64,000 nt of DNA from assembly GCA_037953625.1 (NCBI GenBank), contig CM075650.1, positions 18,667,501 to 18,731,500 of the forward strand. Reading direction: 5' to 3'. Position numbers and translations under genes: made by a program. Position 1 is the first letter of the stretch, and each line of letters starts with the position of its first letter. The notes under the pieces were generated by a model, which made no database searches, had not been told where the DNA came from, and worked only from the letters and a program-made list of their open reading frames with translations. Positions 10,468 through 21,236 of this stretch are shown here, in pieces. The stretch is from Crotalaria pallida (taxonomy: Eukaryota > Streptophyta > Magnoliopsida > Fabales > Fabaceae).

Positions 10468-10850
10468 GATTTATTTCTAAATCCACATATTGTTCTGCAG
10501 ATGTGGCTTTTATTGGACATTGATCAAGTTTAGTGGTCTGGATGTACTCCTTTATTTCAGGCCTTGCGGTGGATATCAGTTTTTTAACTGACCAAGTAAA
10601 GCTAGATTTATGCCTTCTAAATACATTGTATGGACTTAGAAGGGAGGAAGGGTACTTTCTATTTTTGCATCTTCAGATACGAAAGTATATTCTACAAGGT
10701 TTTCTATTTTGGATGAAAGGGTTCTTTTACAAGAGTCGGGTATGGAGAGTTTGGAGGTTAAAAGCTAGAGGACCTGGGTTTTCCATGGTATTTGGGTGTC
10801 TTCCTTACTTCCTCTTGACCTTCAATATAATACACTCTTCTACTAGAGGA
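10468..10850 (-). pseudogene. Caulimovirid movement protein, N-terminal half (frame-broken)
   Basis: Minus-strand translation in several frames gives the beginning of the caulimovirid movement-protein region. It shows multiple stops and small frameshifts between 10560 and 10780, but the reading phase at the LTR junction is compatible with 8438. It lies immediately downstream of the primer-binding site, as expected for the start of a pararetroviral polyprotein. This part is absent from the left arm inside the window. Confidence 0.55.
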
Positions 10851-10880
10851 TATGGAAATAATAAAATTAGTGCTGGTTAG

Positions 10881-10892
10881 GCTCTGATACCA
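10881..10892 (-). promoter_or_regulatory. tRNA-iMet-type primer-binding site of the caulimovirid
   Basis: TGGTATCAGAGC on the minus strand is complementary to the 3' end of plant initiator tRNA-Met, the primer of caulimovirids and many plant LTR elements. It sits upstream of the movement-protein remnant and marks the 5' part of the element. Confidence 0.8.
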
Positions 10893-10959
10893 TGAGTGAA
10901 TTTGTATAGAATCTATTACTTTCTTAGAGCAAAAGTCTCCATTTTTTAACAACATATTT

Positions 10960-11790
10960 TTTCATGTTTTTCAGATAAACCACATTGTTGCAAACCGAGT
11001 TGTGACACTGAGTTAAGTTCCCCGTCCTTCACGTTGTTGAAAATGATCCCTGCAACAAGCTGGAACCACAGAAGTTATCCCAAGCCAACTGTAGATATAA
11101 TTTCTCCTCCAAGTATGTGATAACGAGATGGCGTGATGTTTCCTCTTCTAGCCCACATAGAATGCAGTTACAAGTATCATTTGTCCCCAAGACTGCCCTA
11201 CGCATAAGGAGTGATCTAGTTTAAATTTTGTCTGGGATTACCTTCCAGAAGCATGTTAATACTTTAAGTCAAACCAGTTTAGACCATAATGATTTGAAGA
11301 ATGCATCCTCCATTTCTGCCTTTTGCAATTGTTTTTTTTTTTTAAAACAGCAAACCAAGAAAAATATTATTAATAAAAATCAACCAAGCATCATAAAGCC
11401 ATAGAGGCCCCACCTTCTATGAAGGGATTGCCAAAATGACCAAGAGTCCTCTTCATTTTGCCTTGGCGATAGTGATATAAATTTGTTTTGTAGATCAAGC
11501 AACAACTGCCTTTCCCATTCAAATAAACACCTTCTTAAAGTCAAGCTCCATTCTCAATTGTTGTTGTTTCTAAAATATGCATATAGTGTTTTCGCCGGAC
11601 CAAAGTATCATTCCAAAAAGAGATTAGATTTACCATCACCTAACACCCTTTTGATGCTTGTTCTAAACCAATCTAGGTTGTTATTTTTCCTTAGTGGAAA
11701 TCCTAGATCATACCACCAAATCGAACAAGATTTACGAGCATTTCTATTAAAGAAAAGGGTTGTCATTTAAATTGTATTTTACTATTAATA
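10960..11790 (-). pseudogene. LINE (L1-type) fragment with zf-RVT-like region
   Basis: Broken minus-strand frames resemble the C-terminal part of plant non-LTR reverse transcriptases. Around 11030-11230 there is a Cys-x-x-Cys...His-Leu pattern like the zf-RVT domain that follows RT. Upstream, around 11480-11780, Trp/Gly-rich stretches resemble the RT-proximal region. There are many stops and no poly(A) tail or TSD that I can define. A run of T at 11331-11342 breaks it. Confidence 0.5.
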
Positions 11791-11984
11791 TCCTACTAGG
11801 ACAAATATTGAAGCGGCATGTGAACAAAAATGGTTCTACTCCAGGAGAAAGACTAAATATTCAAGTTTGACTAATGTGGTGAAGAAATTTCGAAGGACTT
11901 CATAAGAGAAAGAGCATATAATTGCTGAGACATGTTTTAAGACTTTGGATCAATGTATGATTTCAAGCTCATTTATGTGATTCC

Positions 11985-12135
11985 GTGCATGTTTGGTTCT
12001 GCGAAAAGTTAACCCAAAATCAATTAACACGAAAAGTTAACCCAAAATCAATTAACGCTACTAATAGTTGCTTCTGCTCCAACATGATTTCGGGACCATA
12101 ATTGATTTTCTGACCCCTAAACCAAACATGTTATC
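11985..12135. mobile_element. Small MITE-like element with CATGTTTGGTT termini
   Basis: The ends CATGTTTGGTT (about 11988) and AACCAAACATG (about 12120) are inverted repeats. Inside is a tandem duplication of 'CGAAAAGTTAACCCAAAATC' (about 12002-12058). The TSD is not clear. Confidence 0.45.
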
Positions 12136-12876
12136 ACTCGGTTAGTTCATGTTAAAACAATTTCCTTGATGTTTGCGATCCCCAATTCTCAAAAGTAATT
12201 CTTACCTTGATATGTAGCGACTCGGCATATCAATATTCAAGTCACAATATCTGCTATCGGTTTTTCAACTGGTAATGGTTAATGGATAGTGATGCCAAAG
12301 GCAAAGCCTGTAACTTACTGATATCATAAATTATTCACTGCCATATTGGCCAGTGCTGGGTCGTCTTTCCATGAAAATCCATGCTTATTGGCTAATTAAA
12401 TTTAACACTAATTCACAACCAAAAAAAATATTTATGCGTTTGAGAAAAATTTGGAGATTAACGTCTTACCAGAGATCAAATCAACACCATTTCAAACCCA
12501 AAAAGAGGCTAATTAAGTTTAAAACTATTTCACACAAAAGAAGGCAAGCTAACTTGTTTCAGCTCACCTTAAAACCAGCCATTTCCTAATAGAGTTCTCC
12601 AGCATAGAGCAAAAATATATTATTGATATTGATCTAAAATCAAAATTTAATTGCACAAATAAGCACTTAGCATCAACACATTTAATTAAAAACAAAATCT
12701 CCATAAACTGAGGAGCCTTTCATTGCACTGCAAGCAATGAAGTAAAGCTTCTAATAGTTTTACGATTAGCTCCAGTATCATTCAAAATAACAATATAGAA
12801 ATCTTTTTAAAACAAAACTGGAATACACGAAAGTAAAGTCTCGGCCTCAGTAACTTTTATATTAGCAACACAAAAT
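12136..12876. other. Intergenic and RPL7 3' flank
   Basis: AT-rich sequence without recognisable genes. The part next to 12877 should hold the RPL7 3' UTR and polyadenylation region on the minus strand. Confidence 0.4.
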
Positions 12877-15800
12877 TTAATTCATCCTTCTAATAAGCTC
12901 ATTGATATAGACTTCCCTGTTGCCAGCGTCACCTCCTTCAACATAATGATTTCTTTTCTTCTTCAAACCACCCAAGGGAGCTTTGAGCTTGAAAGGCCAC
13001 AGAAAGTTATTCGCCTCCCTAAAGTGCGGTCCGACAGTCATAATCTCATGGATCAAATCTTCAATGCAAATAATCCCATGCTTTCCCAAAGTCTGCATTG
13101 AAATATCATGATAATAATAGATTAAAAGAACAAGCAATAACAACATTAATGAATAATAATTAATAATAATTAATAACTAAGTACACCAGACATACCTGTT
13201 CAATGATAGAGTTGTCTGTCAAAGGAATTCTCTGTTTGTCAACCTTTCCGTAGCCCCTCTTGTAGATGAGCTCTCTGACACTCTTCAAATTAGGGTACCT
13301 GAAATCATTTTACATACATTAGAACAACAGAGTAGGTAGTGAACCATGATAATCTGGACTCTGGAGATTAACTGAATTCTTCATACCCATAGGTCACATA
13401 TGGCTCAACCCTTTGCAGCATATTCACGGTTGCTTTGTTAACTTTGAGAAAGACACCATTGAAGATCTACAACCATTAAAAAAAATAAGGATATACTCTA
13501 ATAACACTAGGACAGAGATTAAGATAAGATGCCAAACACTGTAGATCAAAGAAATTTGAAGAAAATGAAGACCAATAAGGCAAAAAGAAAAAAAAGGAAA
13601 AACGCAAATACATTATTTACAGAAAGATCAGTTCATTATATGAAACAAATTAGATAGTTTGGTGTAAAACTTTGATGTTGATGTGACTGGACCAACCACC
13701 AGCACAATCATGAGACCTTTAGACAATGCAGAATGCACTTCTCAGCTCTCATTAAATATAAGAAAGAAAACTCTTTTAGGACCAGTATAATGAGTTACAT
13801 ACCCATTAATATTTCAACAATAATGAAACAAAAGGACATACACCTATCCTACTACTACTTACATTTTTACTTATTGCATTCAAGCTAAAGAAAGAATGTC
13901 AAGCATACCCAAGAGTATGCTTTAGTATTCATATTTATTAACCCTCAATTAGGGAGACAAATAACTAACTGCACAAAAAAAAGTACCTGTTAATTGTGCT
14001 TTAGTATACATAATTACTTACTACCAGTTAATTGGACTATTGGTAACAAAAAACAGTACAAAACCAAGTAACTGGAACACTTCAACAAAAAGAGTATACG
14101 CATTTGAATTAACATTCACTGAATGGAATGTGGGCTACATAAGAACATACAAATAATATGCAAGGGAATGGAATAACATTCACTTAATGGAATGTACAAT
14201 CACAAACAGCTGTTAATTATAATCCATAATGCTGAAACAAGATCTCATTAGGGAAAAAGCTTTTAATAAATTAGAAAACTTATTTATCACTTAACAATCT
14301 TTCACCCAAACACACTAGTTTCATCACATAATAGGCTTTCATCCCAAAGAATAACAAAGAAAATAATTAGTCATTCCCAAGCACACACTTCGCACCAACA
14401 AAAACTAATGCGGAAAAATAAAAATTGACTCTTCTGAGCTGCTTAGTCAAACTAGAAGAAACTTTTAGGAAATACTTCAGTTAAATTTCATTCAGCAGTA
14501 CCAAAATACAACACATTATTCAGAAAATTTGAACTCACTATTACAAAGATTCATTGAATGACCAACAATAAAAACAAGAGTGAAGACCACCTTGATCCGT
14601 AAAGTTTCTGCGCTATATCAACTTAGTCCCTAGAGTTTGTAAAGGACAGTCAAGTTCCTAAAGATTTTTAAAGTCTAATGATTTTGCATTGTACTAACCC
14701 ACTTAAAAAAACTTTTAGGGACCAATGTGACCCACTTTAAAAATCTTTAGGGACTCAAATGTCCGGGGCTAAATTGATACGGCACAAAAACTATAAGGAC
14801 TAAAGTGGGTCCTCGCTTTAAAAACAAAATTAAAACTTCATTTGAACATTACCTGTCTTAAACGCAGAAGCTGCAAAATCTTCCTTGACTTTGGGTCCAT
14901 AGCATTGATACTGGCATTATAAAAATTCCATTGATATAAGCAACAATATAAACAACTTCATTATTTTGATTCATACAACTAAAATCAACACCCAGGTAAC
15001 AACCAGACATTATTTATACAGCATGTCTATAATGACCGCTACCAAATACAAGAAACCTCTATACCCCATCACACTCCATTCTAAGGTGTCCATATGGATG
15101 TCCCAATTCATGTTATCAAATACAGTTTTCCTATTACAAATATATAACCCCAAGACTAAAAATATGTCCCATTTGCAAAAACTTGTCTAATAAATATGAT
15201 TATTATTTAGACTAAAAAAATCACTTTTGACACTTGCAATTAGATTATTTTAGCTTTTGCAAAAATGCAGAATCATTCTAAGATAAGCTAAATTTCAGCT
15301 TTTCTGGGAAACAATATAGTTTATGTTCTCAAAAAATCACATTTTCTTAATCAAGTATAGTGTATGAGAAATTACCCACGGATCCTGATGATGAACAAGA
15401 GCTTAGGTTCAGGGACCACATAGAACCCACCCTTAAGCTTGGCTTCACGCTTCAACCTAATCAGCTCTTTGTCCTGAACACAAAACATCGAATATATTAA
15501 AAAAAAATGAAACACTATTATTCAATCAAATTCAAACTCAAGATGAATTATCAATCTCTATTGCAATATAAATCAAATCAAAGATCAATCTAATCTACAT
15601 TAAATCTCTATACCCTTTTTATAATTATTTTTTTAAAAAAAAGAGCATAAAATTTCTATACCCTTTTTATAAATTAAAAAAAAAACATAAATTTCTATAC
15701 CCTTTTTATAAATTTAAAAAAAAAAGCATAAAATTTCTATACCCTTTTTATAAATTAAAAAAAACATAAATTTCTATATCCTTTTTATAAATTTAAAAAT

Positions 15801-16049
15801 AAAAACATAAAATTTCTATTCCCTTTTTATAAATTTTTTTTTTAAAAAAAAAGCATAAAATTTCTATACCTGCTCCTCATATTCCTTTGCATAGAGCTTG
15901 GCTCTTTTGAAAATCAACTTGCGGGATTCCACCCTGTTTTTCTTGGCAGCCTCAAGCTCCTGAGTTTTAACCAAAGCCCATTCCTCATTTCTCTTCTGCT
16001 TCTTCAAAACTGATTCAGGAACCACTGTTTTCACTTCCTCCTTACCCAT
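12877..16049 (-). CDS. RPL7: 60S ribosomal protein L7 (uL30), six coding exons
   Basis: RPL7 is a core protein of the cytosolic large ribosomal subunit. Coding exons on the minus strand are 15870-16049, 15376-15473, 14853-14910, 13387-13466, 13196-13298 and 12877-13092. All have GT/AG borders, and together they total 735 bp or 244 residues, the normal plant RPL7 length. The N-terminus MGKEEVKTVVPESVLKKQKR and the basic Lys/Arg/Glu helix are typical. The uL30 fold follows, with KLLFIIRIRG in exon 2, VNKATVNMLQRVEPYVTYG in exon 4 and the C-terminal FLWPFKLKAPLGG block in exon 6. No stop or frameshift is seen. Promoter elements typical of ribosomal-protein genes lie upstream. This is the only clearly intact conserved gene in the window. 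Confidence 0.96.
14578..14818. mobile_element. MULE-type MITE in RPL7 intron 3, 9-bp TSD
   Basis: Termini GAGTGAAGACC and GGGTCCTCGCTT are imperfect inverted repeats, and the flanks TAAAAACAA at 14569-14577 and 14819-14827 are identical 9-mers, the Mutator signature. The 241-bp body is noncoding, with 'TTTAGGGAC'-type motifs also found in the larger MULE at 19432. Confidence 0.8.
15603..15869. repeat. Tandem array in RPL7 intron 1 repeating the 5' splice-site sequence
   Basis: About six imperfect 40-50-bp units, each containing 'TTTCTATACCCTTTTTATAAA' or a close variant on the plus strand. On the minus strand each starts GGGTATAGAAATTT, matching the real donor G|GTATAGAAATTT at 15869-15870. 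At least four units keep the GTATAG core. Confidence 0.8.
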
Positions 16050-16054
16050 CCTAC

Positions 16055-16179
16055 TACTTAATCCAAAAACACAAATTAAAATTAAAATGCAACAACAACA
16101 ACAACAACAACTAATAAATAAATCAACACATAATAATAGCTTAAGATTTGATCAGCAAAGTTGAATCTGATTGTAAGGG

Positions 16180-16269
<90 letters not shown>

Positions 16270-16272
16270 TCA
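16055..16272 (-). other. Probable 5' UTR intron of RPL7 with a (CT)n/(GA)n microsatellite
   Basis: On the minus strand a donor-like CGA|GTGAGT at about 16272 and an acceptor-like AG a few bases before the ATG suggest a leader intron. It contains about 45 GA/CT dinucleotides (16176-16264) and a (GTT)n run (about 16090-16110). The splice call is inference. Confidence 0.55.
16176..16264. repeat. (GA)n microsatellite
   Basis: A pure GA dinucleotide run of roughly 85 bp next to the RPL7 leader. The Ser-Leu repeat frame on the opposite strand is a translation of this repeat. Confidence 0.95.
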
Positions 16273-16331
16273 CTCGATGTTTGGCCGCTTCACCAGCTGA
16301 GACTCTGAATGAATTGCGGGAAGTGTTGTAT

Positions 16332-16340
16332 TTAGGGTTT
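16332..16340 (-). promoter_or_regulatory. Telo box of the RPL7 promoter
   Basis: AAACCCTAA on the minus strand, about 290 bp upstream of the ATG. Telo boxes near the start site are characteristic of plant ribosomal-protein and translation genes. Confidence 0.75.
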
Positions 16341-16386
16341 TGGGAGAGAGTGGCTATGTTCTGTTTTATTATGGCCTTTCATTGCT

Positions 16387-16425
16387 TGGGCTTACTTTGC
16401 TCTATTGGGCTTGGAGTTTGGCCCA
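16387..16425. promoter_or_regulatory. Cluster of three site II motifs (TGGGCY) upstream of RPL7
   Basis: TGGGCT at 16387-16392 and 16406-16411 (plus) and TGGGCC at 16420-16425 (minus). Site II elements bind TCP factors and combine with telo boxes in ribosomal-protein promoters, as seen here. Confidence 0.75.
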
Positions 16426-16429
16426 TTAT

Positions 16430-17129
16430 GGTTCTTGTTAAGTAAGTATTATTTTTTTTATTTTTAATGTGTTTTTTTAATTAAAATATTTAATGTGTTT
16501 TAAATATTCTAAATATATTTTGTAAAAATGTACATTAAGAAACACATTATATACCAATAAGGAGTGTGATAGTCAGTAGATGATTTGTTATGTGTATGAA
16601 AAATATTTGTTAATATACGCAAAATTCATTTCAATGATTGTTGGAGTTGCAATTAGCACCCCAAAAAAATTACTAGTTCATTGTCCATAAGACTAGGATA
16701 ATTATTAATGAACACATTAGAAAAAAGTCTAAATGGTCAAATTTATATACATATATACGTGTGTGTCCTACAATAGTCCGTCAATTATACAACCATCAGA
16801 CATTTTTGTCCTTCCATCCTTTAACACTTGTCAACATTCATTTGATTACAAGGCTTTGCATATTCAACACTTGTGTACCATGTTTAATACTTAGCATCTT
16901 TTTTTTTTTAAATAAGTCCCTAAAATTTTTTGCATTTTTATTTTTATTCCTTAAAAAAAATCTCTTAAATTAGTCCCTCAAATTTACGAATGTTAGTCCT
17001 TTAGTCTCTTAACGTAAGTGAACAACTTTTTTATTACAAAATTTTGGAAGTACATTATTCTTTTCTCTTTTTCAACACCACATTCTTCTTCCTCTTTTTT
17101 TCTTCGAAGGAGCAAAATTCACCATATTT
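16430..17129. other. Intergenic, AT-rich
   Basis: No gene or element recognised. Short open frames here have no domain or coding bias. Confidence 0.4.
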
Positions 17130-17145
17130 AGAACTGCATTCCTTT

Positions 17146-17340
17146 AACCCCGAGCGTGTGGTTCAATGGTAGGGATTGATCCACGCTTAAGCAAAGTCAG
17201 GTGTTCGAATCCTGCCTTGTGCATGCAGCAGTGTTAAATCTCGGGGCCAGCTGTCCCACCCTTTAGAGGTGCCTACAAGCTAGCGAGGAGATTAATCACT
17301 GCGGTCGGCGGTGGACACTCCGGTCATGGACCAAAAAAAA
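17146..17340 (+). mobile_element. tRNA-derived SINE with target-site duplication
   Basis: The 5' part has a pol III A box (TGGTTCAATGGTAGGG) and a B box (GGTGTTCGAATCC), followed by a tRNA-unrelated body and an A-rich tail. Flanks AGAACTGCATTCCTTT (17130-17145) and AGAATTGCATTCCTTT (17341-17356) differ at one base, so the insertion is relatively young. It is not a functional tRNA gene because no acceptor stem closes. Confidence 0.85.
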
Positions 17341-17356
17341 AGAATTGCATTCCTTT

Positions 17357-18840
17357 TTATTACATCTTTGGAGTTGTGCTATCATCGCTAAGTACATCAT
17401 ACCCCACCATCACGCGCCCACCTCACTATCATCATATTCCTCAAACATCAGGCACATCAAGGGTAGCATTCGATCCAGCTCGTACATATAATCAAAAATA
17501 TTAAAAAAATGAAAAATAATGAAGATTTGAAATAAAATACAGATAATGCATTTGTGGTTTGACCCTTGGGCCTTTTTGAAGGTAAAACTTGAATTGGGAG
17601 GGGGTAAAGACTCATACAGTTACAACAACTGGTAACTAGCGGTAGTTGTGATTGTCGATGCAGTGTTCGCGAACCTGGTGACGACACAAGGGCGATGGAG
17701 AATCAATAAACATGATTACAAGTGATGTTAGATGGATATGATGATGGTGAAGTGTGCATGTAGTGGTGAGATACGATCTATTCAATGATGGCAACACAAC
17801 AATGAAATTGGGTTTGGATGAGGGAAAATGCGGTTGAAGGTAAAGAAATAAAAAAAAATAATGGACTCAAAAGGAAAAGGTTGAAGATAAACTTCAATAT
17901 GCGTGTAGAGTAAGGATGAAACTGGATGATATCATCAATTAGGATTAGTTTTTCATATATGTATGTATAGCAGCCCGCCAAATAATGGCCACAAAATTAA
18001 CGGGGTGGGCAGGAAGACATTATGTGAAGAGTAGTAGTTCCCAGCCTCCAACTTTTAGCCCCAACCCCCATTTTAATTGTCAAAAGACAGAAATATCCCT
18101 CCCCTTATTTTTATCTCTAAATCCTAAACCCCAACAACACCCTTCTTTTTCCTTTAACTTTTCTCCCGACCCATGTCCCCCCTTAACCCCTACAACCACC
18201 CATCAGTCATCCCACACACCACCACCCAACACCACCCTTCCTCATCTTCTTCTTCGTCCCTCACCCCTGCACCCCACTTACTCCCTTCGACCCAAACCTT
18301 CTCTGCAATAGCCACACCCAAAACCCCCTTCTTCATTTCCCCTGCTACGACGCGCCACCCTCACAGTCACCACAAATTCCCCACCACCGTGTAAGTTCCG
18401 ATAAGTCAATGTCAAAAAAAAATTTAACACGGGGTATCAAAAATAACATACAACAAGAGCAGATTATTTCCAACATTCCGCACTATAAGTTATTTTCGAT
18501 ACTCCTGTGTCGGAAAAAATTCTGACACTAACTTATTGAAAATAACTTACATTGAAGAAGAAGAAGAAGAAAAAGGGTGAGGAAGGGATTGTGTATTGGG
18601 GTGGGGGAGAAGGAAGAAGGAAGAAGGGAGAAGAAGAAAGAGAAGGGGAAGAGAGCGGGAGATGGGAATGTACCTGAGAGGGGAGATGAAGCGTCAACGG
18701 CGATGGAGTTTGGCGTCGTGAGAGGCAGTAGGGAGAAGAGTTTGGGGGAGAGGAGAGTTGAGAGAGTTGGGGAGGAGGGGTTTAAGAAATTTGGAGAAGG
18801 AGATGAAGGGAATGGGGGCACGGGTATTGTTGGGTTTTAA
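17357..18840. other. Intergenic with pyrimidine- and purine-biased blocks
   Basis: 18040-18390 is strongly C-rich and 18555-18835 strongly G/A-rich on the plus strand. They give Pro/Ser-rich and Lys/Glu/Gly-rich frames that look compositional, not genic. No domain is recognised. Confidence 0.4.
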
Positions 18841-18999
18841 AAAATATTAGGGTTGGGGGCTAATAAGTGGGATGTGAGAACTAATGCTCTTATGTGAATA
18901 TGGGCTAAAAGTACATGCTAAAAATATTAGGGGTGGGGGCTAATAAGTGGGGTGTGAGAACTAATGCTCTTATGTGAATATGGGCTAAAAGTACATGCT
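18841..18999. repeat. Tandem duplication of a 79-80-bp unit
   Basis: Two adjacent copies beginning 'AAAATATTAGG' and ending 'GGGCTAAAAGTACATGCT' (18841-18919 and 18920-18999) differ at only a few bases. Confidence 0.85.
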
Positions 19000-19422
19000 C
19001 TACTAAGTTTTTTTATCCTTTTATTTTAGTACTTGGTCTCTAAATTTATATATATATATTTTTAAAATATTCTCACTATGTATGTATGTATATGTGTGTG
19101 TGTGTGTGTGTTTATTACTCCTTTTGTCCCACATGAATGATAATAAAATAGAAAAGTCAAAGAATTAAGGAGACATACTTTTAATGATATGTCTAACACA
19201 TTAATCAATTATCAAAAATTTAATTTAATGTAATTTGCATTGATCAATCATTCACAATTCAAAATTTACAACTTTAGGCTTTTCATTTATTATTTTAATT
19301 AACTTTAATTTGAGATTAAAAAAATGTTGTCATTTTTTACCATTATTATGAAAACGGGAAAATATTAATAATGCTTCTCTATTAATGTTAGTAAGCAAAA
19401 TATATACACCAAAAGCTATTAA
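19000..19422. other. AT-rich spacer with (TG)n
   Basis: A TG run (about 19095-19111) and AT-rich sequence up to the MULE target site. 'ACTCCTTTTGTCCCACATGA' near 19117 resembles a MITE terminus, but no partner end is seen. Confidence 0.4.
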
Positions 19423-19879
19423 TATATAGTAGGCTTTTTTAAGCGATAGGTCCCTAAACTTAGGGGGTGTTTTGGATTTAGTCCTTCATCTTTTTTTTTT
19501 GTTGGATCTGGTCCCTAAACTTTAACGTCGTTTGGAATTAGTCCTTCCGTTAACCCAAAGTTAATTCCGTCAGTGTCTTCCAATAAGATGTTGTCATGTG
19601 TCCCAACTTGCATTTTTTTTGGCTTTTTTGACTTTGAGGTCCATAAACTTAGGAGGATAATTGAATTTAGTCCGTATCCTTTTTTTCGTTGGATCAGGTC
19701 CCTAAACTCTGGACCATTTTGGATTAAGTCCTTCTGTTAGTTTTAATATAACACCGTTACCCTGGGGAAATTTTTATGCCATGTGGACCAATAAGTTAAT
19801 GCCACGTGGAATTTTTCTTTTAAAATTGAAAAAATACAATAAATAAATAAAATTTTAAAAAATTTGATTTTTTTATAAC

Positions 19880-20345
19880 GATGGGAATACAACGCGTCTG
19901 CGACGAGATGCATCATCGTCATGATCGTGATGTCTCGAGCGCTCACCACTGCCATCAGGGTAACGATTTGAGAAGCTTTCGCCACCGTCCTCAAGGTCGC
20001 GCCTCGATTTAAGTTTTGTGCTTGCTTTGGTTTACAGCGAAAATCACTGTCACAGTCACGAGTTCGCTTGATGGTGTGCAGCGGCGCTAGTTATAGCCAA
20101 AGCCCCTGGAACCTAGTTGCGGCGGCGATCCCGAAGATCCTCTTCGTTCTTCATCCTTCGCTTGGTCATCTTCTCTGCAAATCTGATGCGACACTGAAGG
20201 AGACCAGTCGCACTTCCTTCAACGTGCAGCAGCCTCGCAACTTCGAACCCTCGACAACCTCAGCGTCCTCTGCTTTCCAGCCTCTGCCCTCTTCTCCGCT
20301 TCCTCCGCCTTCTTCTTAGCGGCGCTTCATATGCAGAGTCTGGAG
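19880..20345 (+). other. Unidentified GC-rich cargo of the Pack-MULE
   Basis: This stretch is GC-rich compared with its surroundings and includes an 83-codon open frame (20068-20319) with a Ser/Pro-rich end. It resembles captured exon or 5' UTR sequence, but I do not recognise the source gene. Confidence 0.4.
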
Positions 20346-20506
20346 GGAGGAAGAAAGGCAACAAGTATCTTTGATTGACATAGAAAAATCTCTTTTTTTA
20401 TTACTTTAGAGTTTGATGATGAAGGTTTGGTAGGTGTCTAACTCAGTTTTTATCACTTGACACTGTGTGTGTTCCTTTTTTTTAGATCTTTATATTCTGA
20501 AAAACA

Positions 20507-20680
20507 ATGTCACCCCCTAAGCAAGGTGAAGAAACCATGATGTCAAGCCTTAACGAGACGATCGAGCACGACGAGGAACGAGAGGAAGATAGGGAAGGTG
20601 GTTCACATTCTGGCCTGAAAAATTTTCTGTGGCATGGTGGGTCTGTTTATGATGTTTGGTTCAGTTGTGCTTCAAATCAG
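20507..20680 (+). pseudogene. Captured first exon of an AUX1/LAX auxin influx carrier
   Basis: Fifty-eight codons begin MSPPKQGEE, pass through a Glu/Asp-rich cytosolic N-tail and end with the diagnostic NFLWHGGSVYDVWFSCASNQ. This is the conserved entry to the first transmembrane helix of plant AUX1/LAX permeases (amino acid/auxin permease family). The exon is followed directly by a splice-donor-like CAG|GTAATA at 20680, so intron sequence was captured too; translation would stop a few codons later. One substitution is visible against the usual D-A-W-F (Asp-Val-Trp-Phe here). The transport core is absent, so no transporter can be made. Any function would be as a regulatory RNA or N-terminal peptide. 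Confidence 0.85.
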
Positions 20681-21236
20681 GTAATAATAAGCTAAAAGGA
20701 ACAGATAGGATGAAGGTGGATGGATTAACAAATGCTTGAGTTCTAAGAATAAACTCATGTTGATCGAACAGATAGAAGGAGGAAGCAAGAGTCTATTTTT
20801 TTTAATTTTATTTATTTTTTGTACTTTTTCAATTTTAAAAGAAAAATTTCATGTGGCATTAATTTATTGGTCCACGTGACATAAAAATTTCCCCAGGGTA
20901 ACGATGTTAGATTAAAACTAACAGAAGTACTTAATCCAAAATGGTCCGGAGTTTAGGGACCTGATCCAACAAAAAAAAGGATAGGGACTAAATTCAATTA
21001 TCCCCCTAAGTTTAGGGACCTCAAAGTCAAAAAAGCCAAAAAAAATTGCAAGTTGGGACACGTGGCAACATCTTATTGGAAGACATTGACGGAGTTAACT
21101 TTGGGTTAATGGAAGGACTAGTTCTAAACAAAGTTAAAGTTTAGGAACCAGATCCAACAAAAAAAAAAAGATTAAGGACTAAATCCAAAACACCCCTAAG
21201 TTTAGGGACCTATCGCTTAAAAAAGCCTATATAGTA

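Larger units (their letters stand above)
19432..21227. mobile_element. Pack-MULE: non-autonomous Mutator-like element, 9-bp TSD
   Basis: Identical 9-bp flanks TATATAGTA (19423-19431 and 21228-21236) border a 1,796-bp element with long terminal inverted repeats of about 435 bp (19432-19870 and 20790-21227). The ends are GGCTTTTTTAAGCGATAGG and its complement. It contains no transposase. The unique interior (19871-20789) is markedly GC-richer than the flanks and contains host-gene sequence, including an AUX1/LAX exon. This is the defining architecture of a Pack-MULE. Confidence 0.92.

Noticed and set aside
16082..16273. Ser-Leu repeat frame
   Set aside because: Translation of the (GA/CT)n microsatellite.
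17150..17230. Possible functional tRNA gene
   Set aside because: A and B boxes are present, but the acceptor stem does not close, and the unit has a SINE body, A-tail and TSDs.
17985..18394. Pro/Ser-rich frames that could be a cell-wall or signalling protein
   Set aside because: C-rich composition, overlapping frames of similar quality, no domain, no matching gene structure.
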